The notes under the pieces were generated by a model. That model was not told the origin of the DNA. It was given only the letters and a program-made list of their open reading frames with translations, and made no database searches. The position numbers were made by a program, and so were the translations under genes. A DNA stretch of 64,000 nt, from positions 62,001-126,000 of the forward strand of contig JAEXAX010000034.1 of assembly GCA_023458035.1 (NCBI GenBank), given 5' to 3'. This document shows, piece by piece, positions 51,530 to 59,815 of this stretch (its first letter is position 1; every line of letters begins with the position of its first letter). Origin of the DNA: Bacillota bacterium (GTDB lineage Bacteria > Bacillota > Clostridia > Lachnospirales > Lachnospiraceae).

Positions 51530-52900
51530 ATGAAACAAAAAAATATGGGAGAGTCGATGACAGACAGATTGTCATTTGAAACAGAGCAACAGGAGACCTT
51601 TATTGTCTGCCGCTTATATTCGGAAGAGAAGACGGAGCCCGGTCTGGTCGAGCTTTTGAGGCGACAGGAGCTGGCCGGGATCGCCGGGCTGGCAGCCTGT
51701 CAGACCGGAGTGGAGCCGATCCTGCGGTTTCGGCTGCACGGCCGTGTGCCGTTATCAGCCCGGCTGCGTGACAGCCTAAGCCGGCAGCAGCTACAGCAGA
51801 TCATCGGCGCTCTGGCGACCATCTGCAGCAGTCTGGAGGATTATCTGTTGGATCCGCAATGGCTGATCTTGGATGAAAATTATCTGTTTGTGGTCGATCG
51901 GAACGAAAACAGAGGATTGGAGATAGGCGGACAAAGCGGGGAAAACATAGGTATAGAACTGGAAGCTGTTTATCTGCCGCTGGTGAAGCGGTCGGAAAAA
52001 GAAATGCAGGCGCAGGCCGGCGGCTCGACTGCTGTCATCGGTAAAACATTTGATCCGTTGGGGGAATTTCTGCGCCGACTATTGCCGGGCCTGCGGTTAG
52101 CAGATCAGGAAGGTCTGATGCTATGGGCCGGGTTGATGCAGTTCGTACACAGTCGGGCGGTAATTGCTCCGGCAGAGCTGCTTGACTTGATAGTAGACTG
52201 CGAAAAGATTGCTGATATGACAGTTCGGACATCCCCGAATGTATCCGAAATCCCGCAGCGGCAGGAGCGCAGGGAGGACATTCAGCGTCAATGTCGGGAC
52301 TTTTACCGGGCCGAACAGACTCCGGCGGTGCCGACGCCCGAGAAGAGCGGAGGGAGTCTGAGAGGGCAGCGGCTGAGAGGGCGGTGGCCGGGACTGAAAA
52401 CAATATGGTCGAAACTAAGTGCCCTTCGGCCGGGACGAAAGCGGACGGAAATCCAAAAAACGGCTTCTATATCAGATTGGTTGGAGACAGGGGCAGTTGG
52501 CAGTACTGAAACTATGCTGCTGCATGACAGTTATCTGATTGGAGGTTCGGCAGCCCGGCTGGTGCGGGAGAGGACCCATGAATGTTTTTTACTGGACAAG
52601 CCGAAGCAGCGGTTGGGCAAAGGGAGTCGCGGGGTGGATATCCTGATCGAAAATAATGCTTCCATCAGTCGTTGCCATGCAGAGGTCAGGCTGGAAGCAG
52701 GCGGCTATACACTGACCGATTTGGCCTCTACCAATCATACTTATGTGAACGGTCGGCGACTGTCGCCGCACAAATCGGAGCCGATCCGGCCGGGGGACGT
52801 GATTCGGCTGGCCGATGAGGATTTTTATTTTCGGGAAGGGGTTGGGAAATTCACTGATTCTTCACAAGGAATGCAAACATTGAACACAAAGCCCTGTTAA
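51530..52900 (+). CDS. DUF6382-like protein with C-terminal FHA domain
   Basis: 456 aa, cytoplasmic. The N-terminal about 200 residues (LSFETEQQETFIVCRL, GLAACQTG, LLDPQWLILDENYLFV) resemble the DUF6382 domain found before FHA domains in Clostridia. A Gln/Arg-rich linker (about 225-310) follows, and then an FHA domain (about 355-445): LGKGSRGVDILIENNASISRCHAEV and LTDLASTNHTYVNGRRL, with the conserved Gly-Arg-like, Ser and Asn positions for phosphothreonine binding. It is probably an adaptor in Ser/Thr phosphorylation. The ATG at 51530 follows GGAAAGGAAG. Confidence 0.78.
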   Translation: MKQKNMGESMTDRLSFETEQQETFIVCRLYSEEKTEPGLVELLRRQELAGIAGLAACQTGVEPILRFRLHGRVPLSARLRDSLSRQQLQQIIGALATICSSLEDYLLDPQWLILDENYLFVVDRNENRGLEIGGQSGENIGIELEAVYLPLVKRSEKEMQAQAGGSTAVIGKTFDPLGEFLRRLLPGLRLADQEGLMLWAGLMQFVHSRAVIAPAELLDLIVDCEKIADMTVRTSPNVSEIPQRQERREDIQRQCRDFYRAEQTPAVPTPEKSGGSLRGQRLRGRWPGLKTIWSKLSALRPGRKRTEIQKTASISDWLETGAVGSTETMLLHDSYLIGGSAARLVRERTHECFLLDKPKQRLGKGSRGVDILIENNASISRCHAEVRLEAGGYTLTDLASTNHTYVNGRRLSPHKSEPIRPGDVIRLADEDFYFREGVGKFTDSSQGMQTLNTKPC

Positions 52901-52903
52901 TAT
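52850..52903 (+). promoter_or_regulatory. Promoter region of small RNA A (shared architecture)
   Basis: TTCAC-N5-CTTCA (52850-52864), then TTGAACAC (52880-52887), then TAATAT (52898-52903). The same elements with identical spacings precede RNA B (TTCAC to TTG: 30 bp; TTGxAC to TAATAT: 12 bp). It overlaps the end of the FHA gene. Confidence 0.6.
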
Positions 52904-52907
52904 ATAA

Positions 52908-53046
52908 CCATAAACAGAACAGCCAAATCTGTTTAGACATTTCTTTTCATTACGATCCCAGTTTTCCCCTAAATCTGGGATTCTCCTTCGAAAATTGACG
53001 AGGAAGCCGCTTAGAGAACCGCAACCATCTCTAAGCGGCTTCCTGT
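52908..53046 (+). ncRNA. Candidate C-rich small RNA A
   Basis: Hairpin 1: AAACAG (52912-52917) / CTGTTT (52929-52934). Hairpin 2: ATCCCAG (52955-52961) / CTGGGAT (52975-52981), with loop containing TTTTCCCCTAAAT. Then single-stranded CTCCTT (52983-52988), the complement of AAGGAG. The unit ends with a perfect 17-bp stem (53001-53017 / 53028-53044), which lacks a T run. The shared part is strongly similar to RNA B. No open frame. Confidence 0.6.
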
Positions 53047-53072
53047 GTGGCGGGAAATAAAAAAACAAAGTG

Positions 53073-53126
53073 TTCACGAAATCTTCATAGAGATAGCAAG
53101 ATTTGTACACATTTACTTGCTAATAT
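53073..53126 (+). promoter_or_regulatory. Promoter region of small RNA B (shared architecture)
   Basis: TTCAC-N5-CTTCA (53073-53087), TTGTACAC (53103-53110), TAATAT (53121-53126), in the same order and spacing as for RNA A. Confidence 0.6.
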
Positions 53127-53130
53127 AGCA

Positions 53131-53255
53131 TCATAAACAGTAAGCCAAACTGTTTATAATTTCTTTTTCATTACGATCCTAGGTTTCCCCTAAATCTAGG
53201 ATCCTCCTTCGAACATGACATGAGCAGATCAGTAAGCTGAACTGCTCATTTTTTA
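53131..53255 (+). ncRNA. Candidate C-rich small RNA B
   Basis: Hairpin 1: AAACAG (53135-53140) / CTGTTT (53150-53155). Hairpin 2: ATCCTAG (53176-53182) / CTAGGAT (53196-53202) with the same CCCCTAAAT loop, then CTCCTT (53204-53209) and CGA. Compared with RNA A, both sides of hairpin 2 changed together, so the pairing is conserved. It ends at a proper intrinsic terminator, ATGAGCAG / CTGCTCAT with inner TCAG/CTGA and T7 (53220-53255). No open frame. Confidence 0.68.
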
Positions 53256-53302
53256 TACAGTAAATTTTGGACTGTGCTGTTGAAGTGCCGGGAGGTAGCG
53301 GC

Positions 53303-53332
53303 TTGACATTGCATAAAAATGTATGTTATTCT
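53303..53332 (+). promoter_or_regulatory. Promoter of the lysine operon
   Basis: TTGACA, 18-bp spacer, TATTCT, ending about 15 bp before the riboswitch aptamer. Confidence 0.6.
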
Positions 53333-53347
53333 ATAACATAATAGGAT

Positions 53348-53520
53348 AAAGATAGAGGTGCATTATCTCATCAGTAAGGATACATTGACAGGCTTTCACA
53401 AAGCTATGATGATTCGGAAAGGGGGAGATGCCGAAGCGGACCCAGGTGCACGGTCCTGCTGGGCAAACAAATAAGATTTGTTTGCTTGTCGCATAGAGTT
53501 GTATGCGGAGCGCTATCGTA
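53348..53520 (+). promoter_or_regulatory. Lysine riboswitch (L-box) aptamer
   Basis: Conserved lysine-aptamer blocks in order: GATAGAGGTGC, a following AGTA, GGAAAGGGGGAGATGCCGAAG split by the family's GGGGGAG core, CTGGGC, then a hairpin AACAAAT/ATTTGTT and the closing GGAGCGCTATC. P1 is GATAG (53351-53355) with CTATC (53513-53517). The genes behind it make lysine, so lysine binding should favour the terminator at 53574 and switch the operon off. Confidence 0.92.
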
Positions 53521-53573
53521 TTCAAACTGTAACAGCGGGGCAGCAAACTGTCCCGGATGAAGGATATGAATAG

Positions 53574-53597
53574 CCGGTGCATAGCATCGGTTTTTTT
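53574..53597 (+). terminator. Riboswitch expression-platform terminator
   Basis: CCGGTGC-ATA-GCATCGG followed by T7, 60 bp before dapA. Confidence 0.88.
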
Positions 53598-53656
53598 GTT
53601 ATTTTTTATGCATTTTGGTTTGGAATGGTCGGCCGTTCGACCGGAAAGGAGTTACC

Positions 53657-54547
53657 ATGAAAAAGGAGAGTATTTTTACCGGGGCTGCCACCGCATTGAT
53701 CACACCGTTGACAAAAGAGGGGGTGGACTATGGGGCGCTGGGACGACTGATCGACTGGCAGATCGAACAGGGGATCAATGCCCTGGTCATCTGTGGGACA
53801 ACCGGGGAAAGCTCCACCCTGACCGATGAGGAGCATCGGGAGGTGCTGCGCTACTCGGTGGAGCGGATTGCCGGCCGGGTACCGGTGATCGCCGGCACCG
53901 GCTCCAATGATACGGCTTATGCCATTGATCTGACTCGTTTTGCCTGTGCGGCCGGCTGTGATGCAATGCTGGTGGTAACCCCGTATTATAATAAGGCGAC
54001 CCAGAAGGGACTGATCGCCATGTATGAGGCGGTTGCCGATGTTTCCGCCAAACCGGTGATCCTGTATAATGTACCGTCCAGAACGGGCTGTTCGATCGAA
54101 CCGGCTACCTACTTAGAATTGGCTAAGCATCCGATGATCGCAGCAATCAAAGAAGCCAGTGGAAATATTTCCAAGATTATGGAAACTGCGGCGCTTGTCG
54201 GAGATCAGTTGGATCTGTACTCGGGCAATGATGATCAGATCGTTCCGCTGATGGCCTGCGGCGGCAAGGGGGTTATTTCGGTATTATCAAATATATTGCC
54301 AAAGGAAACGGCTGCCATTTGCGACGCCTTTCTGGACGGAGATACAAAGCGGGCGCTGCAGCTGCAAACAGCCTATCTGCCGCTGATCAACGCTTTGTTT
54401 AGCGAAGTAAATCCGATTCCGGTAAAGGCGGCTATGGCAGCCATGGGGTATTGCGAGGACTATTTGAGATTGCCGCTGACACCCATGGAGGATGAGCATC
54501 GGGCAAAGCTGCTGGAGCAGATGCGTCTGGTCGGGCTGGCGGTGTAA
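53657..54547 (+). CDS. dapA: 4-hydroxy-tetrahydrodipicolinate synthase
   Basis: 296-aa TIM-barrel enzyme joining pyruvate and aspartate semialdehyde, first committed step of lysine/DAP synthesis. CGTTGESSTL (substrate loop), PYYNKATQKGL, LYNVPSRTGC and the Schiff-base Lys in AIKEASGN (about residue 161) are all present. The ATG at 53657 follows AAAGGAG. First gene of the riboswitch-controlled operon. Confidence 0.96.
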   Translation: MKKESIFTGAATALITPLTKEGVDYGALGRLIDWQIEQGINALVICGTTGESSTLTDEEHREVLRYSVERIAGRVPVIAGTGSNDTAYAIDLTRFACAAGCDAMLVVTPYYNKATQKGLIAMYEAVADVSAKPVILYNVPSRTGCSIEPATYLELAKHPMIAAIKEASGNISKIMETAALVGDQLDLYSGNDDQIVPLMACGGKGVISVLSNILPKETAAICDAFLDGDTKRALQLQTAYLPLINALFSEVNPIPVKAAMAAMGYCEDYLRLPLTPMEDEHRAKLLEQMRLVGLAV

Positions 54548-54567
54548 GACAGACGGAGGAGAATGGT

Positions 54568-55305
54568 ATGAGGATTATTGTTAACGGAGCGGCCGGCCAT
54601 ATGGGACAGCTGGTCTGTAAAAAAATAGAAGGCAGCAGGGAGGCGGGCGGTATTGCAGTCCGGGTTGACACCAAGGGCGGCGACGGCTGTATTACTGACA
54701 TTCGACAAAGCGGGCCGGCAGACTGCATCATTGATTTTTCGCATCATGAGGGGACCCGGGAGCTTTTGACCTATGCCATGGATCAAGGCCTGCCGCTGGT
54801 GCTGGCAACCACCGGTCATACCGATGAGGAACGGGCACAGATTCAGGCGGCCGCCAAACGGATTCCGCTGTTTTTCAGTGCCAATATGTCGCTCGGGGTG
54901 GCGGTGCTGGCAGATCTGGTGAAGCAGGCTGTGGCCATGTTTCCGGAGGCTGATATCGAGATCATCGAGCAGCACCATAGCAGAAAGCTCGATGTACCGA
55001 GCGGCACTGCTTTATTGCTGGCGAGGGCGGTCCGGGAGAGTCGGCCGCAGGCAACCCTTACCATTGGCCGCCATCGGCAGGGCAGAAGGGAGCCGGACGA
55101 GATCGGTATTCACTCCCTGCGACTGGGCTCTGTGGTCGGCATTCACGAGGTGTTGATTCATACCGGCAGTCAAGTGTTGACTCTAAAGCATGAAGCGACC
55201 GACCGCGGTTTGTTCGCTGACGGAGCGCTGGCGGCCGCGGCTTTTCTGGTGCAGCAGCCGGCCGGTCTGTATCAAATGGACGACTTGATTCAAGTAGGAG
55301 GATAA
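54568..55305 (+). CDS. dapB: 4-hydroxy-tetrahydrodipicolinate reductase
   Basis: 245 aa. N-terminal IIVNGAAGHMGQLV nucleotide loop (GxxGxxG), ATTGHT, FFSANMSLGVAVL, the catalytic EIIEQHHSRKLDVPSGTAL block (His-His and Lys) and LRLGSVVGIHEV. Full length. It reduces the DapA product with NAD(P)H. ACGGAGGAG precedes the ATG. Confidence 0.96.
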   Translation: MRIIVNGAAGHMGQLVCKKIEGSREAGGIAVRVDTKGGDGCITDIRQSGPADCIIDFSHHEGTRELLTYAMDQGLPLVLATTGHTDEERAQIQAAAKRIPLFFSANMSLGVAVLADLVKQAVAMFPEADIEIIEQHHSRKLDVPSGTALLLARAVRESRPQATLTIGRHRQGRREPDEIGIHSLRLGSVVGIHEVLIHTGSQVLTLKHEATDRGLFADGALAAAAFLVQQPAGLYQMDDLIQVGG

Positions 55306-55310
55306 AACAG

Positions 55311-56294
55311 ATGATTAAAATAGGTATCGTGGGGTACGGCAACCTGGCCAGAGGAGTCGAAGCAGCCATTAGGCAGAATGCGGATATGGAATTGACCGCT
55401 GTCTTTACCAGACGGCGGCCGGAGCAGCTGATGCTGCAGACAGACGGGGTGCCGGTGGTTTCTCTGGATCGGGTGAGGGAATATAAAGATCGGATCGATG
55501 TGCTGTTGGTGTGCGGAGGCAGTGCTTCTGATCTGCCGCAGATGACACCGGCGCTGGCGGAGGACTTTCATGTCATAGACAGCTTTGACACCCATGCCGA
55601 TATCCCGCGCCATTTTGCGGCGGTTGATGAGGCTGCGTCAAAGAATGCTCATCTGGCATTGATTTCGGCTGGTTGGGATCCCGGACTGTTTTCCTTAAAC
55701 CGCTTATATGCCTCGGCCATCCTGCCGCAGGGTGTGACCTATACCTTCTGGGGAAAGGGTGTCAGCCAGGGGCATTCGGACGCTGTCAGACGAATACCGG
55801 GCGTGCTGGATGCCAGACAGTATACCATTCCGGCGGAAGAAGCCATGAGGCGGGTAAGAAACGGTGAACAGCCGGAGCTGACAACCCGTCAGAAACATAG
55901 TCGTCTTTGCTATGTGGTAGCGGAGGAGGGGGCGGACAGGGCAGTCATCGAGCAGGCCATTGTGACCATGCCGAATTACTTTGCCGAGTATGATACGACA
56001 GTATGTTTTGTATCGCAGCAGGAGCTGCTGCGCGACCATGCCGGCCTGCCGCATGGCGGCAGTGTGATCCACAGCGGCCGTACCGGTGTTGCACTCGAGC
56101 ATAACCAGACCATCGAATACCGGCTGGAGCTGGATTCAAATCCCGAGTTTACCGCCTCTGTGCTGATCGCTTCAGCCAGAGCCTTGATGCGGATGACACA
56201 GCGCGGCCGGAGCGGCTGTGTGACGATGTTTGATATCGCACCGGCTGATTTAAGCCCGTTGGATAGAAAGGAACTGTTGGCCCACATGTTATAG
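55311..56294 (+). CDS. ddh: meso-Diaminopimelate D-dehydrogenase
   Basis: 327 aa. IGIVGYGNLARGVEAAI nucleotide motif; VCGGSASDLP; DSFDTHADIPRHF; SAGWDPGLFSLNRLY; TFWGKGVSQGHSDAVRRIPGV, all characteristic of DAP dehydrogenase. It makes meso-DAP from tetrahydrodipicolinate in one NADPH-dependent step, bypassing the succinyl or acetyl route, so no DapD/E/F need be present. 5 bp after dapB. Confidence 0.95.
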   Translation: MIKIGIVGYGNLARGVEAAIRQNADMELTAVFTRRRPEQLMLQTDGVPVVSLDRVREYKDRIDVLLVCGGSASDLPQMTPALAEDFHVIDSFDTHADIPRHFAAVDEAASKNAHLALISAGWDPGLFSLNRLYASAILPQGVTYTFWGKGVSQGHSDAVRRIPGVLDARQYTIPAEEAMRRVRNGEQPELTTRQKHSRLCYVVAEEGADRAVIEQAIVTMPNYFAEYDTTVCFVSQQELLRDHAGLPHGGSVIHSGRTGVALEHNQTIEYRLELDSNPEFTASVLIASARALMRMTQRGRSGCVTMFDIAPADLSPLDRKELLAHML

Positions 56295-56305
56295 GAGGAA
56301 TGACT

Positions 56306-57616
56306 ATGATCTATGATAATCTTTCGATCGGTGCAAACGGTCATCTGCGGATTGCGGATTATGATGCAGCCATCCTGGCCAAGACCTTTAAAACACCTCT
56401 GATGGTGCTGGATGAGGAACGCGTTCGTGAGCGCTGCCGCCTGTACAGGCAAGCCATGGCAGAGGCTTTCCCGGCCGGCTCTTTTCCCCTTTATGCCAGT
56501 AAGGCCTTAAGCTTTATCCGCCTGTATGAGGTGATGGAGGAGGAACAAATGGGTGTCGATGTGGTCTCGGTCGGTGAACTCTATACTGCTATGCGGGCCG
56601 GTTTTCCGATGGATCGAGTCTTCTTTCACGGCAATAATAAAACTGATGAGGATATCGCCTACGGGCTGCAATACGGTATCGGCTACTTCGTTTGTGATTC
56701 GCTGACAGAGCTGGCGGCGATCGAGGCTCAGATGAGCGGAGCGCGTCGTCAGAAGGTTTTGCTTAGATTGACACCGGGGATAGATCCGCATACGCATGAG
56801 AAAATTAATACAGGCCGTATCGATTCCAAATTCGGAGCAGCCATTGACACCGGCCAGGCCGAGGAATTATTGGCGGCAGCTTTGAAACTGACACATATCG
56901 AGGTTTGCGGGTTTCATTGTCATATCGGATCTCAGATCTTTGACCATGAGCCGTTTTGTGAGGCGGTCATATTGATGCTGCGGTTTATGCGGCAGATGAA
57001 GGAGCGCTATGACTATATGGCAGAGTATCTGAACTTGGGCGGCGGTATGGCGGTTCCGTATACAAAGGATGATGCGAATATTGACTATGCTGCCAATATC
57101 GCAGTCATCGGCAGCCTGTTGCGTGATGAATGCGCCCGGCTTGAGATGGAGATACCGAAGATCCTGATGGAGCCGGGACGGAGCATCGTGGCAGATGCCG
57201 GAACGACTATTTATACGGTCGGAACGACTAAAGAGATTCCGGGCTATAAGTCTTATGTGTCGGTAGATGGAGGTATGACGGATAATCCGCGCTATGCTCT
57301 TTATCAGTCTTCTTATACGATTTTACCGGCAACCCGCATGCTGGAGGAAAGAAGTATGACCTACACCGTGGCGGGGCGCTGCTGCGAGAGCGGGGATCTG
57401 CTGCAGGAGGCGGTTGCGCTGCCGCCGATGCGGCGCGGAGACCTGTTGGCGGTGCTGACCACCGGCGCATATAATTATGCCATGGCTTCGAACTATAATC
57501 GTCTGCCGCGTCCGGCAGTGGTGATGCTGGGACGGCATCGGGCCTATCTGGCGGTTCGGGCGGAAAGCTTGGATAACCTGACGGTCAATGATGTATCGGA
57601 GCGGATCGGCCGCTAA
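56306..57616 (+). CDS. lysA: Diaminopimelate decarboxylase
   Basis: 436-aa fold-III PLP enzyme, last step to lysine. PLP-lysine in PLYASKALSFI (about residue 60), FHGNNK, HCHIGSQIFD, the Gly-rich LNLGGGMAVPY, MEPGRSIVADAG and the partner-subunit Cys loop RCCESGD. The ATG at 56306 has GGAGG 7 bases upstream; an ATG at 56300 is too close to it. Ends the lysine operon. Confidence 0.96.
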   Translation: MIYDNLSIGANGHLRIADYDAAILAKTFKTPLMVLDEERVRERCRLYRQAMAEAFPAGSFPLYASKALSFIRLYEVMEEEQMGVDVVSVGELYTAMRAGFPMDRVFFHGNNKTDEDIAYGLQYGIGYFVCDSLTELAAIEAQMSGARRQKVLLRLTPGIDPHTHEKINTGRIDSKFGAAIDTGQAEELLAAALKLTHIEVCGFHCHIGSQIFDHEPFCEAVILMLRFMRQMKERYDYMAEYLNLGGGMAVPYTKDDANIDYAANIAVIGSLLRDECARLEMEIPKILMEPGRSIVADAGTTIYTVGTTKEIPGYKSYVSVDGGMTDNPRYALYQSSYTILPATRMLEERSMTYTVAGRCCESGDLLQEAVALPPMRRGDLLAVLTTGAYNYAMASNYNRLPRPAVVMLGRHRAYLAVRAESLDNLTVNDVSERIGR

Positions 57617-57772
57617 AGTATGCTCAATTTTTGTTAAAATATATGTAAGAATAAACATATAATTTTGATTCGATCACGGCATGACTATTTTCATTGATCA
57701 TCCTATCTGTTATAATTAAATAAGCAAATGATCTTTACAGAATGATTCTATATGCGGAAGGGAGATAAAGAC

Positions 57773-59416
57773 ATGCTGCAGGGAAGAGGAAAGTCCGTCT
57801 GTGACGGTGTCAGCATCGGAACCGTTTATCTATATCAGAAAAAGAAGGCGGTGACGAATAACAGACCGTTTCTTGGCGTTGAGGAAGAAACCGCAGCCTT
57901 ACTGGCAGCGGTAGAGCGGGCCCGCACACAGCTGGGCGAGCTGTATGAGAACACGGTGGAAGAGCTGGGCGAAGAGCATGCCGCTATTTTCGAGGTTCAT
58001 CAGATGCTGCTCGAGGATGAGGATTTTATTGATGCCATGAAGGCAAAGATCAGTGAAGAGCAGATGGTGGCAGCGGAGGCGGCTGCTCAGGCGGGTGAGG
58101 AGTTTGCCGGTCTGATGGCAGCTATGGATGATGACTATATGAGAGAAAGAGCTGCCGATTTCCGTGATATTTCCGGTCGTGTCAGCCGTATTTTGTCCGG
58201 CGTCGGCGACAGCAAGATCGTCTTTAACGAACCGGTGATCGTGGTAGCGGAGGATCTGGAACCGAGTGAAACGGTTTCCTTTGATAAGTCTATGATCCGG
58301 GGCTTTGTATTACAGAAGGGATCGACCAATTCGCATACCGCTATTCTGGCGCGCGTGATGAATGTTCCGTCGGTGGTCAGCACAGGTATCGAGCTGGATG
58401 ACAGTCTGGTCGGACAGATCATGGTGGTGGACGGCTACGAAGGCAGCTATATCGTAGGACCGACACCGGAGGTGCTGGAGGCGACACATGCCCGTCTGGA
58501 GGATGAGGAAAAGAAGCGTTCGGCGCTGGAGGCTCTGCGTGGCAAGGACAGTATCAGTGCCGACGGCAGACAGATTCATGTCTACAGCAACATCGGACAT
58601 CCGGATGACGTTGATAAGGTTCTGGAATATGACGGTGAAGGCATCGGCCTGTTCCGAAGTGAATTTCTTTATCTCGGACGCAATGATTATCCGTCGGAGG
58701 AGGAGCAGTTTGAGGCCTATAAGGCGGTGGCCGAGCGGATGAACGGTAAGAAGGTCATTATCCGCACCCTGGACATCGGAGCCGATAAGCAGGCGGTGTA
58801 CTTTCAGCTGCCGCCGGAAGAAAATCCGGCCATGGGACTGCGCGCGATTCGTATCTGCCTGTCCAACGAGGCTCTCTTTAAGACCCAGCTGCGGGCCATC
58901 CTGCGGGCCTCCGAATACGGCAATATTTCCATTATGTTCCCAATGATCATTTCAGTTGAAGAAGTGGAGGCTTGCCGTGAACAGCTGGAAGCGGTGAAGG
59001 CTGAACTGAGGGCTGAGGGGAAAAAGGTCAAGGATATCGAGATGGGTATCATGATCGAAACACCGGCGGCTGTAATGATGGCCGAGGAGCTGGCCGAGCT
59101 GGTAGACTTCTTCAGCGTCGGCACCAATGATCTGACCCAGTACACTTTGGCAGTTGACCGTCAGAACGAAAAGATAGAGTCCTATTACAATGCTAAGCAT
59201 CCGGCCATCATGAAGATGTTGGCCAAGATCGGTGCGGCGGCCAGACAGGCAGGCATCTGGGCCGGTATCTGCGGGGAACTGGGTGGTGACCTGACCATAA
59301 CCGAGCAGGTATTGCAGATGGGCTTTGAGGAGTTGTCCGTGTCTCCGGGCTTAACATTGAAGCTGCGTGAAAAAATTGCCGCTTCCTATGTTAATCCGCC
59401 GGCAGATCGCGTATAA
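57773..59416 (+). CDS. ptsI: PTS Enzyme I (phosphoenolpyruvate-protein phosphotransferase)
   Basis: 547 aa. The N-terminal phospho-His domain has the active His in GSTNSHTAILAR (about residue 189). The C-terminal PEP barrel has GIGLFRSEFLY, RTLDIGADKQ, GLRAIRICL, MFPMIISVEEV, FFSVGTNDLTQYTLAVDR and the catalytic Cys in GICGELGGD. The ATG at 57773 follows AAGGGAG; a TATAAT (57711-57716) with poor -35 lies upstream. General cytoplasmic entry of PTS sugar transport; HPr follows. Confidence 0.96.
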   Translation: MLQGRGKSVCDGVSIGTVYLYQKKKAVTNNRPFLGVEEETAALLAAVERARTQLGELYENTVEELGEEHAAIFEVHQMLLEDEDFIDAMKAKISEEQMVAAEAAAQAGEEFAGLMAAMDDDYMRERAADFRDISGRVSRILSGVGDSKIVFNEPVIVVAEDLEPSETVSFDKSMIRGFVLQKGSTNSHTAILARVMNVPSVVSTGIELDDSLVGQIMVVDGYEGSYIVGPTPEVLEATHARLEDEEKKRSALEALRGKDSISADGRQIHVYSNIGHPDDVDKVLEYDGEGIGLFRSEFLYLGRNDYPSEEEQFEAYKAVAERMNGKKVIIRTLDIGADKQAVYFQLPPEENPAMGLRAIRICLSNEALFKTQLRAILRASEYGNISIMFPMIISVEEVEACREQLEAVKAELRAEGKKVKDIEMGIMIETPAAVMMAEELAELVDFFSVGTNDLTQYTLAVDRQNEKIESYYNAKHPAIMKMLAKIGAAARQAGIWAGICGELGGDLTITEQVLQMGFEELSVSPGLTLKLREKIAASYVNPPADRV

Positions 59417-59473
59417 TGAGATAAATCGGCCAAACCGGTCGAAGAAGCATGATTAGAAAAGGAGAAGATGAAG

Positions 59474-59731
59474 ATGCAGCAGTTCAGTTATGTGATTAAA
59501 GATGAGTTGGGCTTACATGCCAGACCGGCCGGTCTGCTGGTAAAGGCAGCCGCCGTATTTAAATCAACTGTTACCTTGGAAGCCAAGGGAAAATCGGTCG
59601 ATGCCAAGAAGCTGATCCGTGTGATGGGCGTCGGTGTAAAGCAGAATGACGAAGTGGTTCTGAAAATTGAAGGTGAAGACGAGGAGGCAGCCGCCGCGGC
59701 ATTGGAGACTTTCTTCGGCGAGAATCTGTAA
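59474..59731 (+). CDS. ptsH: HPr phosphocarrier protein, Lys at position 46
   Basis: 85 aa. GLHARPAGLLV places the phospho-accepting His at position 15 if translation starts at the ATG 59474, which also has AAAAGGAG 9 bases upstream; the ATG two codons earlier is too close. The regulatory site of Gram-positive HPr (LKSIMGVMS, Ser46) reads AKKLIRVMG here, giving Lys in place of Ser46. The carrier function should be intact, but HPr kinase could not phosphorylate it there. It receives phosphate from Enzyme I upstream. Confidence 0.93.
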   Translation: MQQFSYVIKDELGLHARPAGLLVKAAAVFKSTVTLEAKGKSVDAKKLIRVMGVGVKQNDEVVLKIEGEDEEAAAAALETFFGENL

Positions 59732-59815
59732 GATCAAATTCAAATAAGGGGGATAGTGGCACGGGTTTCAAAGTTTTTGACTGTGGCACTATTTTTATTG
59801 GCAGAGGACGGGATG

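Noticed and set aside
53331..53582. 83-codon minus-strand open frame before dapA
   Set aside because: It covers the lysine riboswitch, whose conserved blocks are unmistakable on the plus strand.
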